Counted from the stretch's first letter, positions 1 through 9,997 are shown. The stretch is DNA of 64,000 nucleotides from Fluviicola chungangensis (GCF_007558725.1 NZ_VLPL01000006.1:228580-292579); one strand, 5' to 3'. Numbers and translations are program-made. The notes: generated by a model not told the origin, from the letters alone.

Positions 1-2241
1 TCTGGCTGAGAATGGAGTTCCGGGAGTAAAATGAATTTCCGATACGGGTTGAGATTCATCCTTTAGCCGGGATTCCGTTAAAAACTGGGTTTCATTCCAG
101 TTCACATTGAAGAGGTTGTTTACAATTCCGGTAATGACAACTGATTTATGCTGATAGCCTAAGGTAAAATCATTCACAAAATACCCTTTTGCCAGGACGC
201 TTCTGTCTTCATTTGCTGCTCTGTCTCCCATATACCGGTAAGAAAGGGTCGCGAAGATGCCTTTTTTGAAATTGAACTGTACTTTTCCGTCCGAAGTGAA
301 AACCGGTGCCAAAGGAATGTAATTCTGGCCTTTCGGTTCGCTTACCGCCCGTGCATGGGAATAATTCAGATTGGAATAGAGAAACAGCCACTTGGTTGGC
401 TGAAAAGTCAATCCGGCATCAAATCCCAAACGCTGCGAACGACCACTTGGCTCTACCACACCGGCATCCCCCACATACACAAACTCCTGCTCGGACAGCA
501 AATACCACAAAACACCATTAAACAATAAATTCTTTGTGATTTTCCAAGTGGTTCCCAAATCGGTTCCCAAGGCCAAAGGCAACGCTTTCTTATTCAGATT
601 ATCCGATGAAAGCAAAACACGTGCATCGTTGGAGTGGTACCCGATTCCTGATTTCAGGTAAAGTTGTACATCGTCCGTAACGTTATACAGCAAAGATACT
701 TTGGGTAAAAGCACCGCTTGAGATAAGCTCTTCGGTTGATAAACACTGTCCTTCAAATTGTTGTAATAGAATGTTACATTGTCTCCTCTTAGCGCTGCAC
801 TGAGCACGAAACGGTTGATTTCCAGTTTACCCGAAACATACCCGAATAGATTGGTTTCATTGATGTTTCCCAATTGAACCAGGTTGCGTAATTGAGTGCG
901 TCCGGTTGTTTGGGCCAAACCGATGTTATTGATGTCATCGTAACGGAACCCACCACCACCTGCAAAGCTAAAAATGGTTCTTTCGTTCACTGCAAAGGTC
1001 TTTTTATATTCCGATTTCCCGCCATAAATTTTCCGGCTTTCGTATTGGTGAATCTGATCTCCGTTGACCGAATCTTCCAGGAAAAAGGTGAAATTCGAAA
1101 AGAGCGAAAAATCATACATGGAGACAAAAAAATCACTTTTTAAAGTCGACGAAGCATTGAGCTTTTGAATCACTCCCAACTGCACATTTGACCGGGATGT
1201 TTTTCCTCCTTCCGTGTTGTCAATTGCGCCGAATCGCGAGATCATACCGTTTGCAACTGCTCTTTCCGGGATCTGCCCGGATGCATTCCAACTACTTTGA
1301 AAAGTGGACGCAGAAAGCGTAATCTTAAAGTTAGGGGAAATGGCCCCGGTATATTTTCCGTAGAAATTAATCCGTCTAAAATCCTGCGGTGATTCAAAAT
1401 AATTGTCTGTTTGGAAATAATCCGCTGCGAAATAGGCATTGTTCCGTTGATTTTCCAATATCTTCACTCCTGCGGTAATCTTTTTGTGATCAAACATTCC
1501 ATATTCCCCGGAAACAAAACTTTTGGATAATTGTTCCCTGGTCTGAAAATCCACCGAACCGGCAGTAGCTAAATCACCTTTTGTTATGTCATAGGGCCCC
1601 TTTTCAAAATGGATCTTGTCGACCACTTCCGGCATTACAAAATGAAAGTCAGCATATCCCTGACCGTGTGCATGAGAAACCATATTTACCGGCATTCCAT
1701 CCAGTGAGAGAGCAACATCTGTACCGTGATCGATATCAAATCCACGCAGAAATAGCTGTTCTGCTTTTCCTCCTCCTGCATGTTGCGCAACGAATAATCC
1801 CGGGACCAAAGTCAATAATTCCTGTGCCGAACGAACCGGCTGAAGTGTCAGGTTGATATTCGCCGTTTGTGTCAATTGCGTTCGATTCCCGGTAACTTTC
1901 ACCTCACTCAACTCCGTAGCATTTTCTATTAACCGGAACAACACATGCTTCTCAAAGTAGCTTTCATTATCGATCAGGAAAATCTGTTTTTGATATCCCT
2001 GGCTTTCAATCCGAATAGAATCTCCCAGATGTACATCTGTCAAAACAAATTCTCCCAATCCATTGGTCATACTGTATTTTGCCGAACCGTTAAGACTCAC
2101 CCTCGCGTTCTGAATTCCCTGGGACTCCTGGTCAACAACGATTCCATTAATGCTATGGGCAAAGGAATTCGAAAGGAACAAGAGCCCCGACAGAAGCATC
2201 AAATACTTTCTTGTCAGCATAGTGAAATCAGTCTTTTTCAT
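1..2241 (-). CDS. TonB-dependent outer-membrane receptor, 3' end cut by window edge
   Basis: This is an outer-membrane active-transport receptor of unknown substrate. The reading frame is open from an ATG at 2241 to the left edge. It begins with a signal peptide (MLLSGLLFLSNSFA), followed by a carboxypeptidase-like regulatory domain (GIVVDQESQGIQNARVSLNG). A plug domain follows, with the conserved LFLRGFDIDHGTDVALSLDG region and the histidine-rich stretch VSHAHGQGYADFHFVMPE. The frame at the edge reads NNLFNVNWNE and HFTPGTPFSAR, which is the usual final barrel strand region, so only a few residues are missing. An alternative ATG at 2220 would still leave the signal peptide. It starts 23 bp after the TPR lipoprotein, probably in one operon with the DUF4331 genes. 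Confidence 0.9.
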   Translation of the reverse strand, partial: MKKTDFTMLTRKYLMLLSGLLFLSNSFAHSINGIVVDQESQGIQNARVSLNGSAKYSMTNGLGEFVLTDVHLGDSIRIESQGYQKQIFLIDNESYFEKHVLFRLIENATELSEVKVTGNRTQLTQTANINLTLQPVRSAQELLTLVPGLFVAQHAGGGKAEQLFLRGFDIDHGTDVALSLDGMPVNMVSHAHGQGYADFHFVMPEVVDKIHFEKGPYDITKGDLATAGSVDFQTREQLSKSFVSGEYGMFDHKKITAGVKILENQRNNAYFAADYFQTDNYFESPQDFRRINFYGKYTGAISPNFKITLSASTFQSSWNASGQIPERAVANGMISRFGAIDNTEGGKTSRSNVQLGVIQKLNASSTLKSDFFVSMYDFSLFSNFTFFLEDSVNGDQIHQYESRKIYGGKSEYKKTFAVNERTIFSFAGGGGFRYDDINNIGLAQTTGRTQLRNLVQLGNINETNLFGYVSGKLEINRFVLSAALRGDNVTFYYNNLKDSVYQPKSLSQAVLLPKVSLLYNVTDDVQLYLKSGIGYHSNDARVLLSSDNLNKKALPLALGTDLGTTWKITKNLLFNGVLWYLLSEQEFVYVGDAGVVEPSGRSQRLGFDAGLTFQPTKWLFLYSNLNYSHARAVSEPKGQNYIPLAPVFTSDGKVQFNFKKGIFATLSYRYMGDRAANEDRSVLAKGYFVNDFTLGYQHKSVVITGIVNNLFNVNWNETQFLTESRLKDESQPVSEIHFTPGTPFSAR

Positions 2242-2264
2242 CAGATAAGGTTTAAATTACCCGA

Positions 2265-3605
2265 CTAGGAAATCATTTTTCTCGCACGTTCAACAAACAG
2301 GTGATCCTGGTACGGATCGATTGAAAATGCCTTCTTGATTTGTTTTTTGTCGTTATTGATCAATCCACTGATACAATACAATTCAGCATCCTGCTTGTTG
2401 GTCTTCATGGCTATCCTGGCATGTTTTGCAGCATTTTCTTTATCCCCGTTCGCATAGTAAGCAAAAGCCAGTAACCGATTCACATCGATGTTATTCGGAC
2501 GTAATTGGTATTCCTTCAAGCCCAGATCAAGCGCCCGTTTGTAATCTTTTTTGAAATCCAGCAGGAAGAATGCAAATTCCATATTGACGTTGTGCCCGGA
2601 TTCAATATCTTCCTGGAACATGGACTCAATTCTGGGAACCAATCGTTTCATCTCCGTTTTTTTGCCTTGTTTTTGATACAATTTGGCCTGGTCCATAATG
2701 AAGCTGATCTCAGGAACAGCATTCAAAGCAACTGCATACAGCGAATCTGCCTTTTTGTAATTTCCCCATTTGCCTTCAATACTCGCCATTCCGGCAATTC
2801 CAAACGGGTAATTGGCTCGCTCCTTTGCGGCAAATTGGTAATAGGCCATCGCGGAATCCAACTGATTATGATTCTCCAACATTTTACCCATTGTCACGAT
2901 CGTCCAGCATTTGTATTCGGAATAGGGAGCACCGGCCTCAATGGCTTGTTCCATGGATTTGATACTGCCTTTCATATCTCCATAAATTTCGCGCAGGTAC
3001 GAAATACGGCTGTAAGAGCGCAGGTCCGGGCGAATGGAAATCATTTGATCACAATTCTTTACTGCTTCTTCGTAATTCCCTATTTCCACATTTGCATCCA
3101 CCAAAACCCCGTAAATCCCGGAATTCGTGTTGTTCAGTGCCAATGCCTTTTTGCCGGTGAGCAGGGCATCGTTGAATTTATGCTGGGATAATTGAACGGT
3201 GGATTTATAGAACAATGCCGTGAAATGCTGATCAGGAGTCATTTTGGTCGTATCTTTCAATGTTTCGTTTAATGTCACCAAAGCTGCATTGTAATAATAC
3301 GGATGTTCTCCGGTTACACGCGCTTCATAGATATAGATCTCAGACAATTTGATTAAACTTTCGATTTTTGTTTGCTCGTTTTCAGCCTCAAAAGAAAGTT
3401 TGTTGAATTTTTCCTTGATCTTCAAAAATTCATCATATGATAAATCCTTTTCACGTTCCAACAACTGGGGAATTTGAAAGCCTTGTTTCGCTGTCACAAC
3501 TTCCTCTTCTCCTTCTTTGGATGAATCGCAAGAAGAAACAAGCGATGAGGTCAGTAATAAAGCTGCAAAGGAAAATACATAAAGGGAGTAACTATTTTTT
3601 TTCAT
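2265..3605 (-). CDS. TPR-repeat lipoprotein
   Basis: A probable periplasmic or surface lipoprotein acting as a protein-interaction scaffold. From the ATG at 3605 the protein starts with MKKNSY, a hydrophobic stretch and a lipobox ending at Cys26 (SLVSSC). A longer frame from 3623 adds six residues in front of the signal peptide and is less likely. The rest is helical with repeated TPR-like patterns, such as GIYGVLVDANVEIGNYEEAV, and it ends around residue 446. It lies between the DUF4331 pair upstream and the TonB receptor downstream. I infer a shared role in handling whatever the receptor imports; the sequence does not show the ligand. Confidence 0.82.
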   Translation of the reverse strand: MKKNSYSLYVFSFAALLLTSSLVSSCDSSKEGEEEVVTAKQGFQIPQLLEREKDLSYDEFLKIKEKFNKLSFEAENEQTKIESLIKLSEIYIYEARVTGEHPYYYNAALVTLNETLKDTTKMTPDQHFTALFYKSTVQLSQHKFNDALLTGKKALALNNTNSGIYGVLVDANVEIGNYEEAVKNCDQMISIRPDLRSYSRISYLREIYGDMKGSIKSMEQAIEAGAPYSEYKCWTIVTMGKMLENHNQLDSAMAYYQFAAKERANYPFGIAGMASIEGKWGNYKKADSLYAVALNAVPEISFIMDQAKLYQKQGKKTEMKRLVPRIESMFQEDIESGHNVNMEFAFFLLDFKKDYKRALDLGLKEYQLRPNNIDVNRLLAFAYYANGDKENAAKHARIAMKTNKQDAELYCISGLINNDKKQIKKAFSIDPYQDHLFVERARKMIS

Positions 3606-3743
3606 ATCTGTAGTGTTTAGCATTTAATAATCATAGAAGAACTGAAACAGATACGAACCCAAGCGAGCTTTGGATTTTTGGAAGACACATTTTCTTCCCG
3701 CGAATAAACGAATAACAAACTTTGTTCAATGAGAACGAATACT

Positions 3744-3758
3744 GTAAACGGTGTTTAC
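3744..3758. promoter_or_regulatory. Inverted repeat GTAAAC-GGT-GTTTAC
   Basis: A perfect 6-bp inverted repeat with a 3-bp spacer lies in the 310-bp gap between the TPR lipoprotein and the second DUF4331 gene. The form resembles a dimeric repressor operator. Its regulator is not identifiable here. Confidence 0.35.
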
Positions 3759-3863
3759 GACTAACGAACAACCCGTTCTATTCTAATTGGCTTTCACCGA
3801 AATTTACCAAAATGCCAAGTGGTAAAATTTCTATTCATTCGAAGAAAGACACGGTATAAAAAT

Positions 3864-3893
3864 AGGGACGTCCCACATGTGCGAGACGTCCCT
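3864..3893 (-). terminator. Intrinsic terminator after the DUF4331 pair
   Basis: The arms agggacgtc and gacgtccct form a perfect 9-bp stem with a 12-nt loop. On the minus strand the stem is followed by ATTTTTAT. It lies 22 bp beyond the stop of the T9SS-tagged DUF4331 gene and should end or attenuate that transcript before the TPR gene. Confidence 0.7.
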
Positions 3894-3915
3894 ACCCATT
3901 TTCTGTTTAATTGGC

Positions 3916-5970
3916 TTACGATTTTACAACCTTCACCAATTTGCTTGCTTTTCCTTTCGGTCCTTTGATGTTCACACGTGCATAATATACGCCTGTCACC
4001 AAACCTGCAGTATTGAATGATTCGCTATGTTTTCCGGAAGACTGATTGGTATTCGGCAGAACCGTTCCAACCAATTGACCGGATAGTGTATACAAACGAA
4101 TCTCAACCTGAGAATCCGCATCTAAGTTGTACTCAAAATTCACCGAGCTTGTAAATGGATTCGGGTACGCTTTGATTGCATATTTTTCCGCACTTACAGT
4201 ATTCTCAGCCAATCCGGCTGTTGTAGAAGGCGAAAGAATTGCCGGTTGCGTATAGGTATATGGTTTACCCAAACAATTATCTGTTCCGCGATGAGGTGCC
4301 GCCACATATGGGAAAACGCTTGTAAACGGAACATCATTCGCTTCGACTCCGGTTGAATAGGTCAAAACTCCTAATAAATCCGGAGTAACCGGGTTTGGTC
4401 CTCCGGCTGTGTAATCATCGTACCACAAACCGATTGCTGCCAATACCACTCCGCTTACTGCCTGTAATTCGATGCGCGTTACATCGTCTTCCAAACGACG
4501 TCCGTTCGGGAACCCGTCCATATTCGGAATAAATTCCAGGTTGGCATTTGAATTGTATGGAGCTTGAGTCAATCCCAAAACAGCCGCCTGAATCAATCCC
4601 AACGGACTGAAATCCGGTGAATTACGCGGAGTTGCCGGAACAGCCATATTCAAACGCAACATATCACCGAATGTCGGTAAGAAATTGTTAATGAACGGTT
4701 TTCCAACAGCCAGTGGATTTCCATTTTTACCTGTAGCCAATTGATACGGTGCCAAATTCGGAACTCCAGTGTGGAAGATCGGCAATAAATCTACGGAACG
4801 TGGTTTTCCCTGACGAAGCAGGTAATTCCCGAACAACAAGGTATCCAAAGCTGTTCCTGCTCCGGCATTGGTAGCACGTAAAGGCCACAAACCGTCGTGA
4901 GTATTTCCGAAATCGAATGCCTGCAATGAATTGTGTTGAATTCGCAACGGAGCAAATGCCGGCACTGCGCCACCGAATTGACTGTCATCCATGTACAAAG
5001 CCAACTCCGGGTTACAGAAATTATCTTCCATTGCCGGGTTTTCGTTGTAAGGAGTTCTTGAATTCCATTCATCCTTTTGTCCCAGTGGAATTACCGCCTC
5101 ATTGGTTAAAGGCATTCCCAAACGAGACACTTGGATCCAGTTTCCTGATTCCGCAAATGCTCCCGTTGACGGATTCAATGTGCGTGTTTCCTGGCGACTT
5201 GCAGATGCCCATACTCCGATCACGTAATCACTATCCAGGATGTTTGTTGCAGCACTTACGGGTTGACCATTTTTCTGTAAAACAGAAACAGGTACCTGAA
5301 TTGCAATGGTACTGACATTCAAACACTGAAGTGCGTCCTGAGGAGTTCCTCCGTTTTGACGCGGAGCGTCCCCCAAATCGAAGATTCCTCCCAAATCCAC
5401 GAAGAACGGATCGTCCGAAGGTCCGCAGAACACTTTTTCGTTCATTCCGGTGGTTTCAATCGCATTATCCATCAGGTTTTGGTACGTATCACCCAAACCG
5501 ACCACATTGTTCTCAATGGAGCGCGGACCGATATTTGGCGGCGGAACAATTCCCGCTGCAATAACCGTAGTGAAGGGACCGCCATTGATACTGCGTTCCA
5601 TCATATAGGTTGTTTTATGATTCTCATTTCCCAAACGGATATCAAAGAAAGTAGTCGGATCTTCATTCGTTTGAGAAAAGGTAAACCGGTATGTGATATC
5701 ATCACCTGCAGTTCCATCATTTTCAATGTGGATCTCATAACGGATGTTTTCACCGAAACTGTAGTAATTCGGTCCGCCATGCGGGACCTGTAAAGGGACA
5801 TAATTTGCAATGATGGTAATTGAATTCGGATCATTCGGGCTTTTGAACGCATAAAGGTCCGTATTATCCGCCAAGGGATCATTTGCAATAAGCGGCGCTT
5901 CTCTGTGACTTGAAGCGAAGACCGTTCCAAACGGAAGCACCACAAATAAATATTTAATTAACTTTTTCAT
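3916..5970 (-). CDS. DUF4331 family secreted protein with T9SS sorting domain
   Basis: A 684-residue exported protein of unknown biochemical function. It has a signal peptide (residues about 1-19), then the DUF4331 hallmark SSHREAPLIANDPLADNTD directly after cleavage. The DUF4331 domain fills residues about 20-570, and a C-terminal type A T9SS sorting domain follows from about 605 (KAYPNPFTSSVNFEYN, ending SKLVKVVKS). It should be delivered across the outer membrane by T9SS and anchored on the surface or released. It begins 27 bp after its paralog, so the two are probably co-transcribed. Compared with the paralog, the main difference is the added sorting domain and the PAILSPSTTAG linker. Confidence 0.9.
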   Translation of the reverse strand: MKKLIKYLFVVLPFGTVFASSHREAPLIANDPLADNTDLYAFKSPNDPNSITIIANYVPLQVPHGGPNYYSFGENIRYEIHIENDGTAGDDITYRFTFSQTNEDPTTFFDIRLGNENHKTTYMMERSINGGPFTTVIAAGIVPPPNIGPRSIENNVVGLGDTYQNLMDNAIETTGMNEKVFCGPSDDPFFVDLGGIFDLGDAPRQNGGTPQDALQCLNVSTIAIQVPVSVLQKNGQPVSAATNILDSDYVIGVWASASRQETRTLNPSTGAFAESGNWIQVSRLGMPLTNEAVIPLGQKDEWNSRTPYNENPAMEDNFCNPELALYMDDSQFGGAVPAFAPLRIQHNSLQAFDFGNTHDGLWPLRATNAGAGTALDTLLFGNYLLRQGKPRSVDLLPIFHTGVPNLAPYQLATGKNGNPLAVGKPFINNFLPTFGDMLRLNMAVPATPRNSPDFSPLGLIQAAVLGLTQAPYNSNANLEFIPNMDGFPNGRRLEDDVTRIELQAVSGVVLAAIGLWYDDYTAGGPNPVTPDLLGVLTYSTGVEANDVPFTSVFPYVAAPHRGTDNCLGKPYTYTQPAILSPSTTAGLAENTVSAEKYAIKAYPNPFTSSVNFEYNLDADSQVEIRLYTLSGQLVGTVLPNTNQSSGKHSESFNTAGLVTGVYYARVNIKGPKGKASKLVKVVKS

Positions 5971-5997
5971 CTTTTAAAATTTTATGTGAAACTTCGA

Positions 5998-7722
5998 TTA
6001 GTCTTTACCTACCCAAGGTGAAGCAACATAAGGGAATGAAGTCTTAAATGCCACATCGTTTTGTTCTACTCCCGTGGAATAGTTCAACACATTTACCAGT
6101 AAATTAGTAACCGGTGACTGAGCCGAAGACGATGCATTGTAATCATCATACCACAATCCGATAGCTGCCAATACAACACCGCTCACTGCCTGCAATTCGA
6201 TACGGGTAACGTCATCCTCCAAACGGCGTCCGTTCGGGAATCCATCCATATTCGGAATAAACTGAATGGCGGTCGTGGTGTTGTAGGTCGGATCCGTTAA
6301 TCCAAGAACAGCAGCCTGAACCAGTCCCAACGAACTAAATGAAGCACTGTTTCTCGGAGTTGCCGGTACAGCCATATTCAAACGTAACATATCGCCTCCA
6401 TTCGGCAAGAAGTTATTAATGAATGGTTTTCCTGCAGCTAAAGGGTTTCCATTTTTCCCTGTAGCCAATTGATATGGAGCCATATTTGGAACTCCCGTAT
6501 GGAAAATCGGCCATAAATCCACAGATCTTGGTTTTCCCGCAGCCGGTAATAACAATGTTCCGAAAACCGCATCATCCAATGCCGTTCCTGCCACTGCTGC
6601 CGAATTCTTTAATGGGAACAATCCATCGTGTCCGTTTCCGAAATCAAATCCTTGCAGGGAATTACGCTGAATGCGCAGACCTGCAAATGCGGGAACTGCC
6701 CCACCAAACAAACTGTCATCCATGTACAAAGCCAGTTCCGGATTGTAGAAATATTCATCCAAAGTAGTTTCAGCCAATTCCTGGTAAGGAGTCAGTGAAT
6801 TCCAGTAATCTTTTTTCCCAACCGGGATGACCGCTTCATTAGTCAGAGGCATGCCCAAACGGGAAACCTGAACCCAGCTACCTGTGTAACCCTGGTTACC
6901 GGCAGTCAGTGTTCGTGTTGTTTGCCGGCTGGCAGAAGCCCACACTCCAATCACGAAATCCGGGTCCAGGATGTCTGAAGCGGAAGAAACTCCCAGACCA
7001 TCTTTTTGAAGAACCGAAACCGGAATCTTGATCGCAATGGAATGTGTGTTGAATTTCGCCAAACCGTCTCTCACAACGCCTCCGTTATTTTGACGTGGGG
7101 CATCTCCCAAATCGAAGATTCCTCCCAGGTCAACAAAAAACGGATCGTCTGAAGGCCCGCAAAATACCTGTCCTCCCTCCGGCGTTGTGTAAATGGAACT
7201 TGCGATCAAATCTTCGTATGATGCAACTCCCAGACCAACCGGACTCGTAATGGATCGATCACCAATGTTCGGAGGCGGAACTGCCAAGCCGGTCATGAAC
7301 GTGGTGAAAGTTGCTCCTCCGTCCGTACTTTTTTCGATCATGTAGGTTGTTTTCAGGTTTTCCTGACCTAAGCGAACATTAAAAAAAGTGGTCGGATCCC
7401 CGTTCGTTTTAGAGAATGTGAAACGATAAGTAATATCGTCTCCCGGAGTCGATGCATCATTGTCTACATGGATTTCATAACGAATGTTTTCCCCGAAACT
7501 GTAGTAGTTCGGTCCGCCATTTCGAAATTCAGTCGGAATGTAATTGGCAATGATTGTAATGGAATTCGGGTCATCGGGGCTCTTGAATGCATACACATCG
7601 GTATTGTCTGCCAATGGGTCATTTGCAATCAAAGGTGCTTCTCTGTGACTCGAACCGTAGCTTAGCGAAGCCATGCTTCCTGCTAAGATAAACGAGAATA
7701 AGATTTTTTTCATCCTTTTCAT
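5998..7722 (-). CDS. DUF4331 family exported protein (paralog without sorting domain)
   Basis: A 574-residue paralog of the next gene, nearly collinear with it (shared SSHREAPLIANDPLADNTD, IPNMDGFPNGRRLEDD and VSGVVLAAIGLWYDD). It has a signal peptide (MKRMKKILFSFILAGSMASL) but stops right after the DUF4331 domain (SPWVGKD), with no T9SS tail. It is therefore expected to stay in the periplasm, giving a periplasmic and surface pair. An ATG at 7713 (MKKIL) is an equally plausible start. It is the first gene of a minus-strand cluster leading to the TPR lipoprotein and TonB receptor. The 250 bp upstream hold no gene that I can see. Confidence 0.88.
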   Translation of the reverse strand: MKRMKKILFSFILAGSMASLSYGSSHREAPLIANDPLADNTDVYAFKSPDDPNSITIIANYIPTEFRNGGPNYYSFGENIRYEIHVDNDASTPGDDITYRFTFSKTNGDPTTFFNVRLGQENLKTTYMIEKSTDGGATFTTFMTGLAVPPPNIGDRSITSPVGLGVASYEDLIASSIYTTPEGGQVFCGPSDDPFFVDLGGIFDLGDAPRQNNGGVVRDGLAKFNTHSIAIKIPVSVLQKDGLGVSSASDILDPDFVIGVWASASRQTTRTLTAGNQGYTGSWVQVSRLGMPLTNEAVIPVGKKDYWNSLTPYQELAETTLDEYFYNPELALYMDDSLFGGAVPAFAGLRIQRNSLQGFDFGNGHDGLFPLKNSAAVAGTALDDAVFGTLLLPAAGKPRSVDLWPIFHTGVPNMAPYQLATGKNGNPLAAGKPFINNFLPNGGDMLRLNMAVPATPRNSASFSSLGLVQAAVLGLTDPTYNTTTAIQFIPNMDGFPNGRRLEDDVTRIELQAVSGVVLAAIGLWYDDYNASSSAQSPVTNLLVNVLNYSTGVEQNDVAFKTSFPYVASPWVGKD

Positions 7723-7970
7723 AATTAATTAGTAAATAGTCTATTATCTCCTAAATGGAATCAGAGATGAAGTACATACGCATAAATCGGTGATCCAGAT
7801 TTTGAAGTGCCGATAAAAATTACTTTTCTGTCCCGGGGTCTTTAAAAATCACAGAGAAACTCCTGTTTCAATCCACATACCGATTCCCCACTACCACTCA
7901 CCGATTTCCTGTTTTCCTTCCCGAACTGCAGAATTAATTTTGGTCTTGCAAACAAATGTTAAAAGATAAG

Positions 7971-8017
7971 TTTTTTTAGTTCGGAATTTTCAGAACTAAA
8001 AAAACCATCTAACTTTG
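7971..8017 (+). promoter_or_regulatory. Efflux operon promoter with GbsR-type operator
   Basis: Perfect 12-bp arms (tttttttagttc at 7971-7982 and gaactaaaaaaa at 7993-8004) with a 10-bp spacer lie directly upstream of TAACTTTG at 8010-8017, a perfect Bacteroidota -7 element. The palindrome covers the -33 region, so a bound dimer would block the polymerase. The natural ligand is the GbsR/MarR protein encoded 49 bp downstream, giving autorepression of the efflux operon. The palindrome is seen; the binding protein is inferred. Confidence 0.7.
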
Positions 8018-8065
8018 CAGGAACCAATTTTGTTCACCGCGACGGACAGAACTTAAAAAAAAAGT

Positions 8066-8554
8066 ATGACAAACGTTCAATTGACTCAGGAGCAAAGAGA
8101 ACTCATCGAAAGAATGGGTGTTTTTTATGAGCAACATGGAATTCCGCCTATGGAAGGTCGTATTATGTCACTGCTTATTGTTTGTGATGAGCCCGAACTC
8201 ACTTTTGACCAGATTCGCGAACTGCTCGGAATCAGTAAAAGTGCAACCAGCTCAGCTCTGAATATGCTTTTGCTTACACAACGGGCCATTTACAGAACAA
8301 AACCCGGAGATCGTAAACGCTACTTCGCCAGCAACATTGTCCAATGGCAGGAAGGATTTACAGAGAACTTTCAGAAGTTCTTCGGTGTCATCAAGATCAT
8401 GAAAGAAGCTTTGGCACAGCGAACTCCAAAAACTCCTGAATTCAACGGACAGATGGCTGAATTCATTGAATTTATCGAATACCTGAGTGTTGAATTTCCA
8501 AGACTTTACCAGGAATGGTGCAACCGCAATACATCGAATAATAATAACCAATAA
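8066..8554 (+). CDS. GbsR/MarR family transcriptional regulator
   Basis: A 162-residue winged-helix repressor. The wHTH lies at about residues 30-90, with EPELTFDQIRELLGISKSA and SSALNMLLLTQRAIYRTKPG matching the helix-turn-helix and wing of GbsR-type MarR proteins. A C-terminal helical dimerisation part follows. It is the first gene of the efflux operon, 13 bp before tolC, an arrangement common in Bacteroidota. It very likely represses the operon through the palindrome just upstream and is released by a substrate of the pump. Confidence 0.9.
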   Translation: MTNVQLTQEQRELIERMGVFYEQHGIPPMEGRIMSLLIVCDEPELTFDQIRELLGISKSATSSALNMLLLTQRAIYRTKPGDRKRYFASNIVQWQEGFTENFQKFFGVIKIMKEALAQRTPKTPEFNGQMAEFIEFIEYLSVEFPRLYQEWCNRNTSNNNNQ

Positions 8555-8567
8555 CACAACAACCAGT

Positions 8568-9917
8568 ATGAAGGAAAGAATACAAAACCGTCGCCTGAGC
8601 TTACTGATGCTGCTTGTCCTTTTGGCCGGGAGCGTGAGCTTTGCCAGGGCGCAATCCGGTCAGATGTCGCTGCAACAATGCGTCCAATATGGCCTGACAA
8701 AAAACAAAGGGTTGCTGAAATCGAAATTAGAGATCGATCGCGCCAATGAAAAACGGACAGAGACCCGTTCTGAATATTTGCCACAGGTAAACGGAACCAT
8801 CTCTTTCCAGGACAATCTGAAGCTTCAGACATCGATCCTTCCAGGAGAATTGATCGGTCAGCCCGGAACACAGGTTCCGGTCCAGTTCGGTACGAAATAC
8901 AACACGAGTGCCGGAATCGATGCGAAACAGGTGATCTACAATCAATCACTGATCTATGGTATGAAATTGACGAAACAGAGCACCAAAGTCTCTGAAATCA
9001 ATGCCCGAAAGACAGAAGAACAATTGATCTATGATATTGCAAGTGCGTACTATGCGGCGCAGATTTCCTTTACTCAGAAGAAATTGGTCGAATCAAACCT
9101 GGGGCAGATAGATTCCTTGTTTAAGATCACTCAAATCCAGTTCGAGAACGATGCCGCAAAACAATTGGATTTAGACAAGCTGACCGTTAACAAGACCAAC
9201 CTTCAGACGGAATTGATTACAATTACTGCGAGTTACGAGCAACAATTGATGCTGTTAAAGTATTACATGGGAATGCCGCTTGATGAAGCGATTGAAATTG
9301 CTGCAATCAACATTGACGAGCAATCTGCAACCATTATAGACACCAAGTCACTGAACAGTACAGACCTGGAGCTAATTCAGGCACAAAGAGAGATCTATTC
9401 GGTGACCTTACAGCAGATCAGAGCAGGTTATTTACCTTCGCTTTCATTGAGTTTTCAATCGTCCGTGCAAAATATGCAAAACAATCTGCGCATGTTCGAC
9501 AAAAATGCAAAGTGGTTCCCGACTTCCTATGTCGGATTGAATTTATCGATTCCAATCTTTGACGGACTTGCAAAAAACTCCCGTGTGAAGCAAACAAAAA
9601 TCCAATTGGAACAATCGGTTTTGGAAGAGGAATACCTGGCTGAAAATTTGAAAATGCAGCGCGATAACGCAAACAATACCTTAAAAGCAAACCAGGCAGC
9701 TTTGACAAGTCAAAAAAGCAATATTGACCTGGCTCAAAAAGTATATGCGGTAACACAAGCCCAGTTTATCGGCGGAATTGCAACAGTCACAGACCTTGTA
9801 AATGCGGAAACATCTTTAAGGGATGCCCAGACAAATTACCTAAAAGCATTGGTCCAAGTAAAATTGGGTGAACTCGACCTCATTAAATCAACAGGAAATA
9901 TCAGAACATTAAACTAA
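8568..9917 (+). CDS. TolC family outer-membrane efflux channel
   Basis: An outer-membrane factor of a tripartite efflux pump, 449 residues from the ATG at 8568. This start follows the GbsR stop by 13 bp and is followed by a signal peptide (LLVLLAGSVSFARAQ). The longer in-frame start at 8487 lies inside the regulator and is rejected. The two OEP repeats are visible: MSLQQCVQYGLTKNKGL opens the first, and the second ends in ATVTDLVNAETSLRDAQTNY, a typical TolC C-terminal helix. It works with the adaptor and RND pump that follow. Confidence 0.92.
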   Translation: MKERIQNRRLSLLMLLVLLAGSVSFARAQSGQMSLQQCVQYGLTKNKGLLKSKLEIDRANEKRTETRSEYLPQVNGTISFQDNLKLQTSILPGELIGQPGTQVPVQFGTKYNTSAGIDAKQVIYNQSLIYGMKLTKQSTKVSEINARKTEEQLIYDIASAYYAAQISFTQKKLVESNLGQIDSLFKITQIQFENDAAKQLDLDKLTVNKTNLQTELITITASYEQQLMLLKYYMGMPLDEAIEIAAINIDEQSATIIDTKSLNSTDLELIQAQREIYSVTLQQIRAGYLPSLSLSFQSSVQNMQNNLRMFDKNAKWFPTSYVGLNLSIPIFDGLAKNSRVKQTKIQLEQSVLEEEYLAENLKMQRDNANNTLKANQAALTSQKSNIDLAQKVYAVTQAQFIGGIATVTDLVNAETSLRDAQTNYLKALVQVKLGELDLIKSTGNIRTLN

Positions 9918-9997
9918 GTTCAAAGAGTTCCAACGGTTTAAAAAGTTCAATTTGAACATTTGAATTAGTTAGAATAAAACATAAACAATTTAAAGAC

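Noticed and set aside
4791..5945. Several ORFs on both strands inside the DUF4331 gene
   Set aside because: They are shadows of a long, well-supported reading frame.
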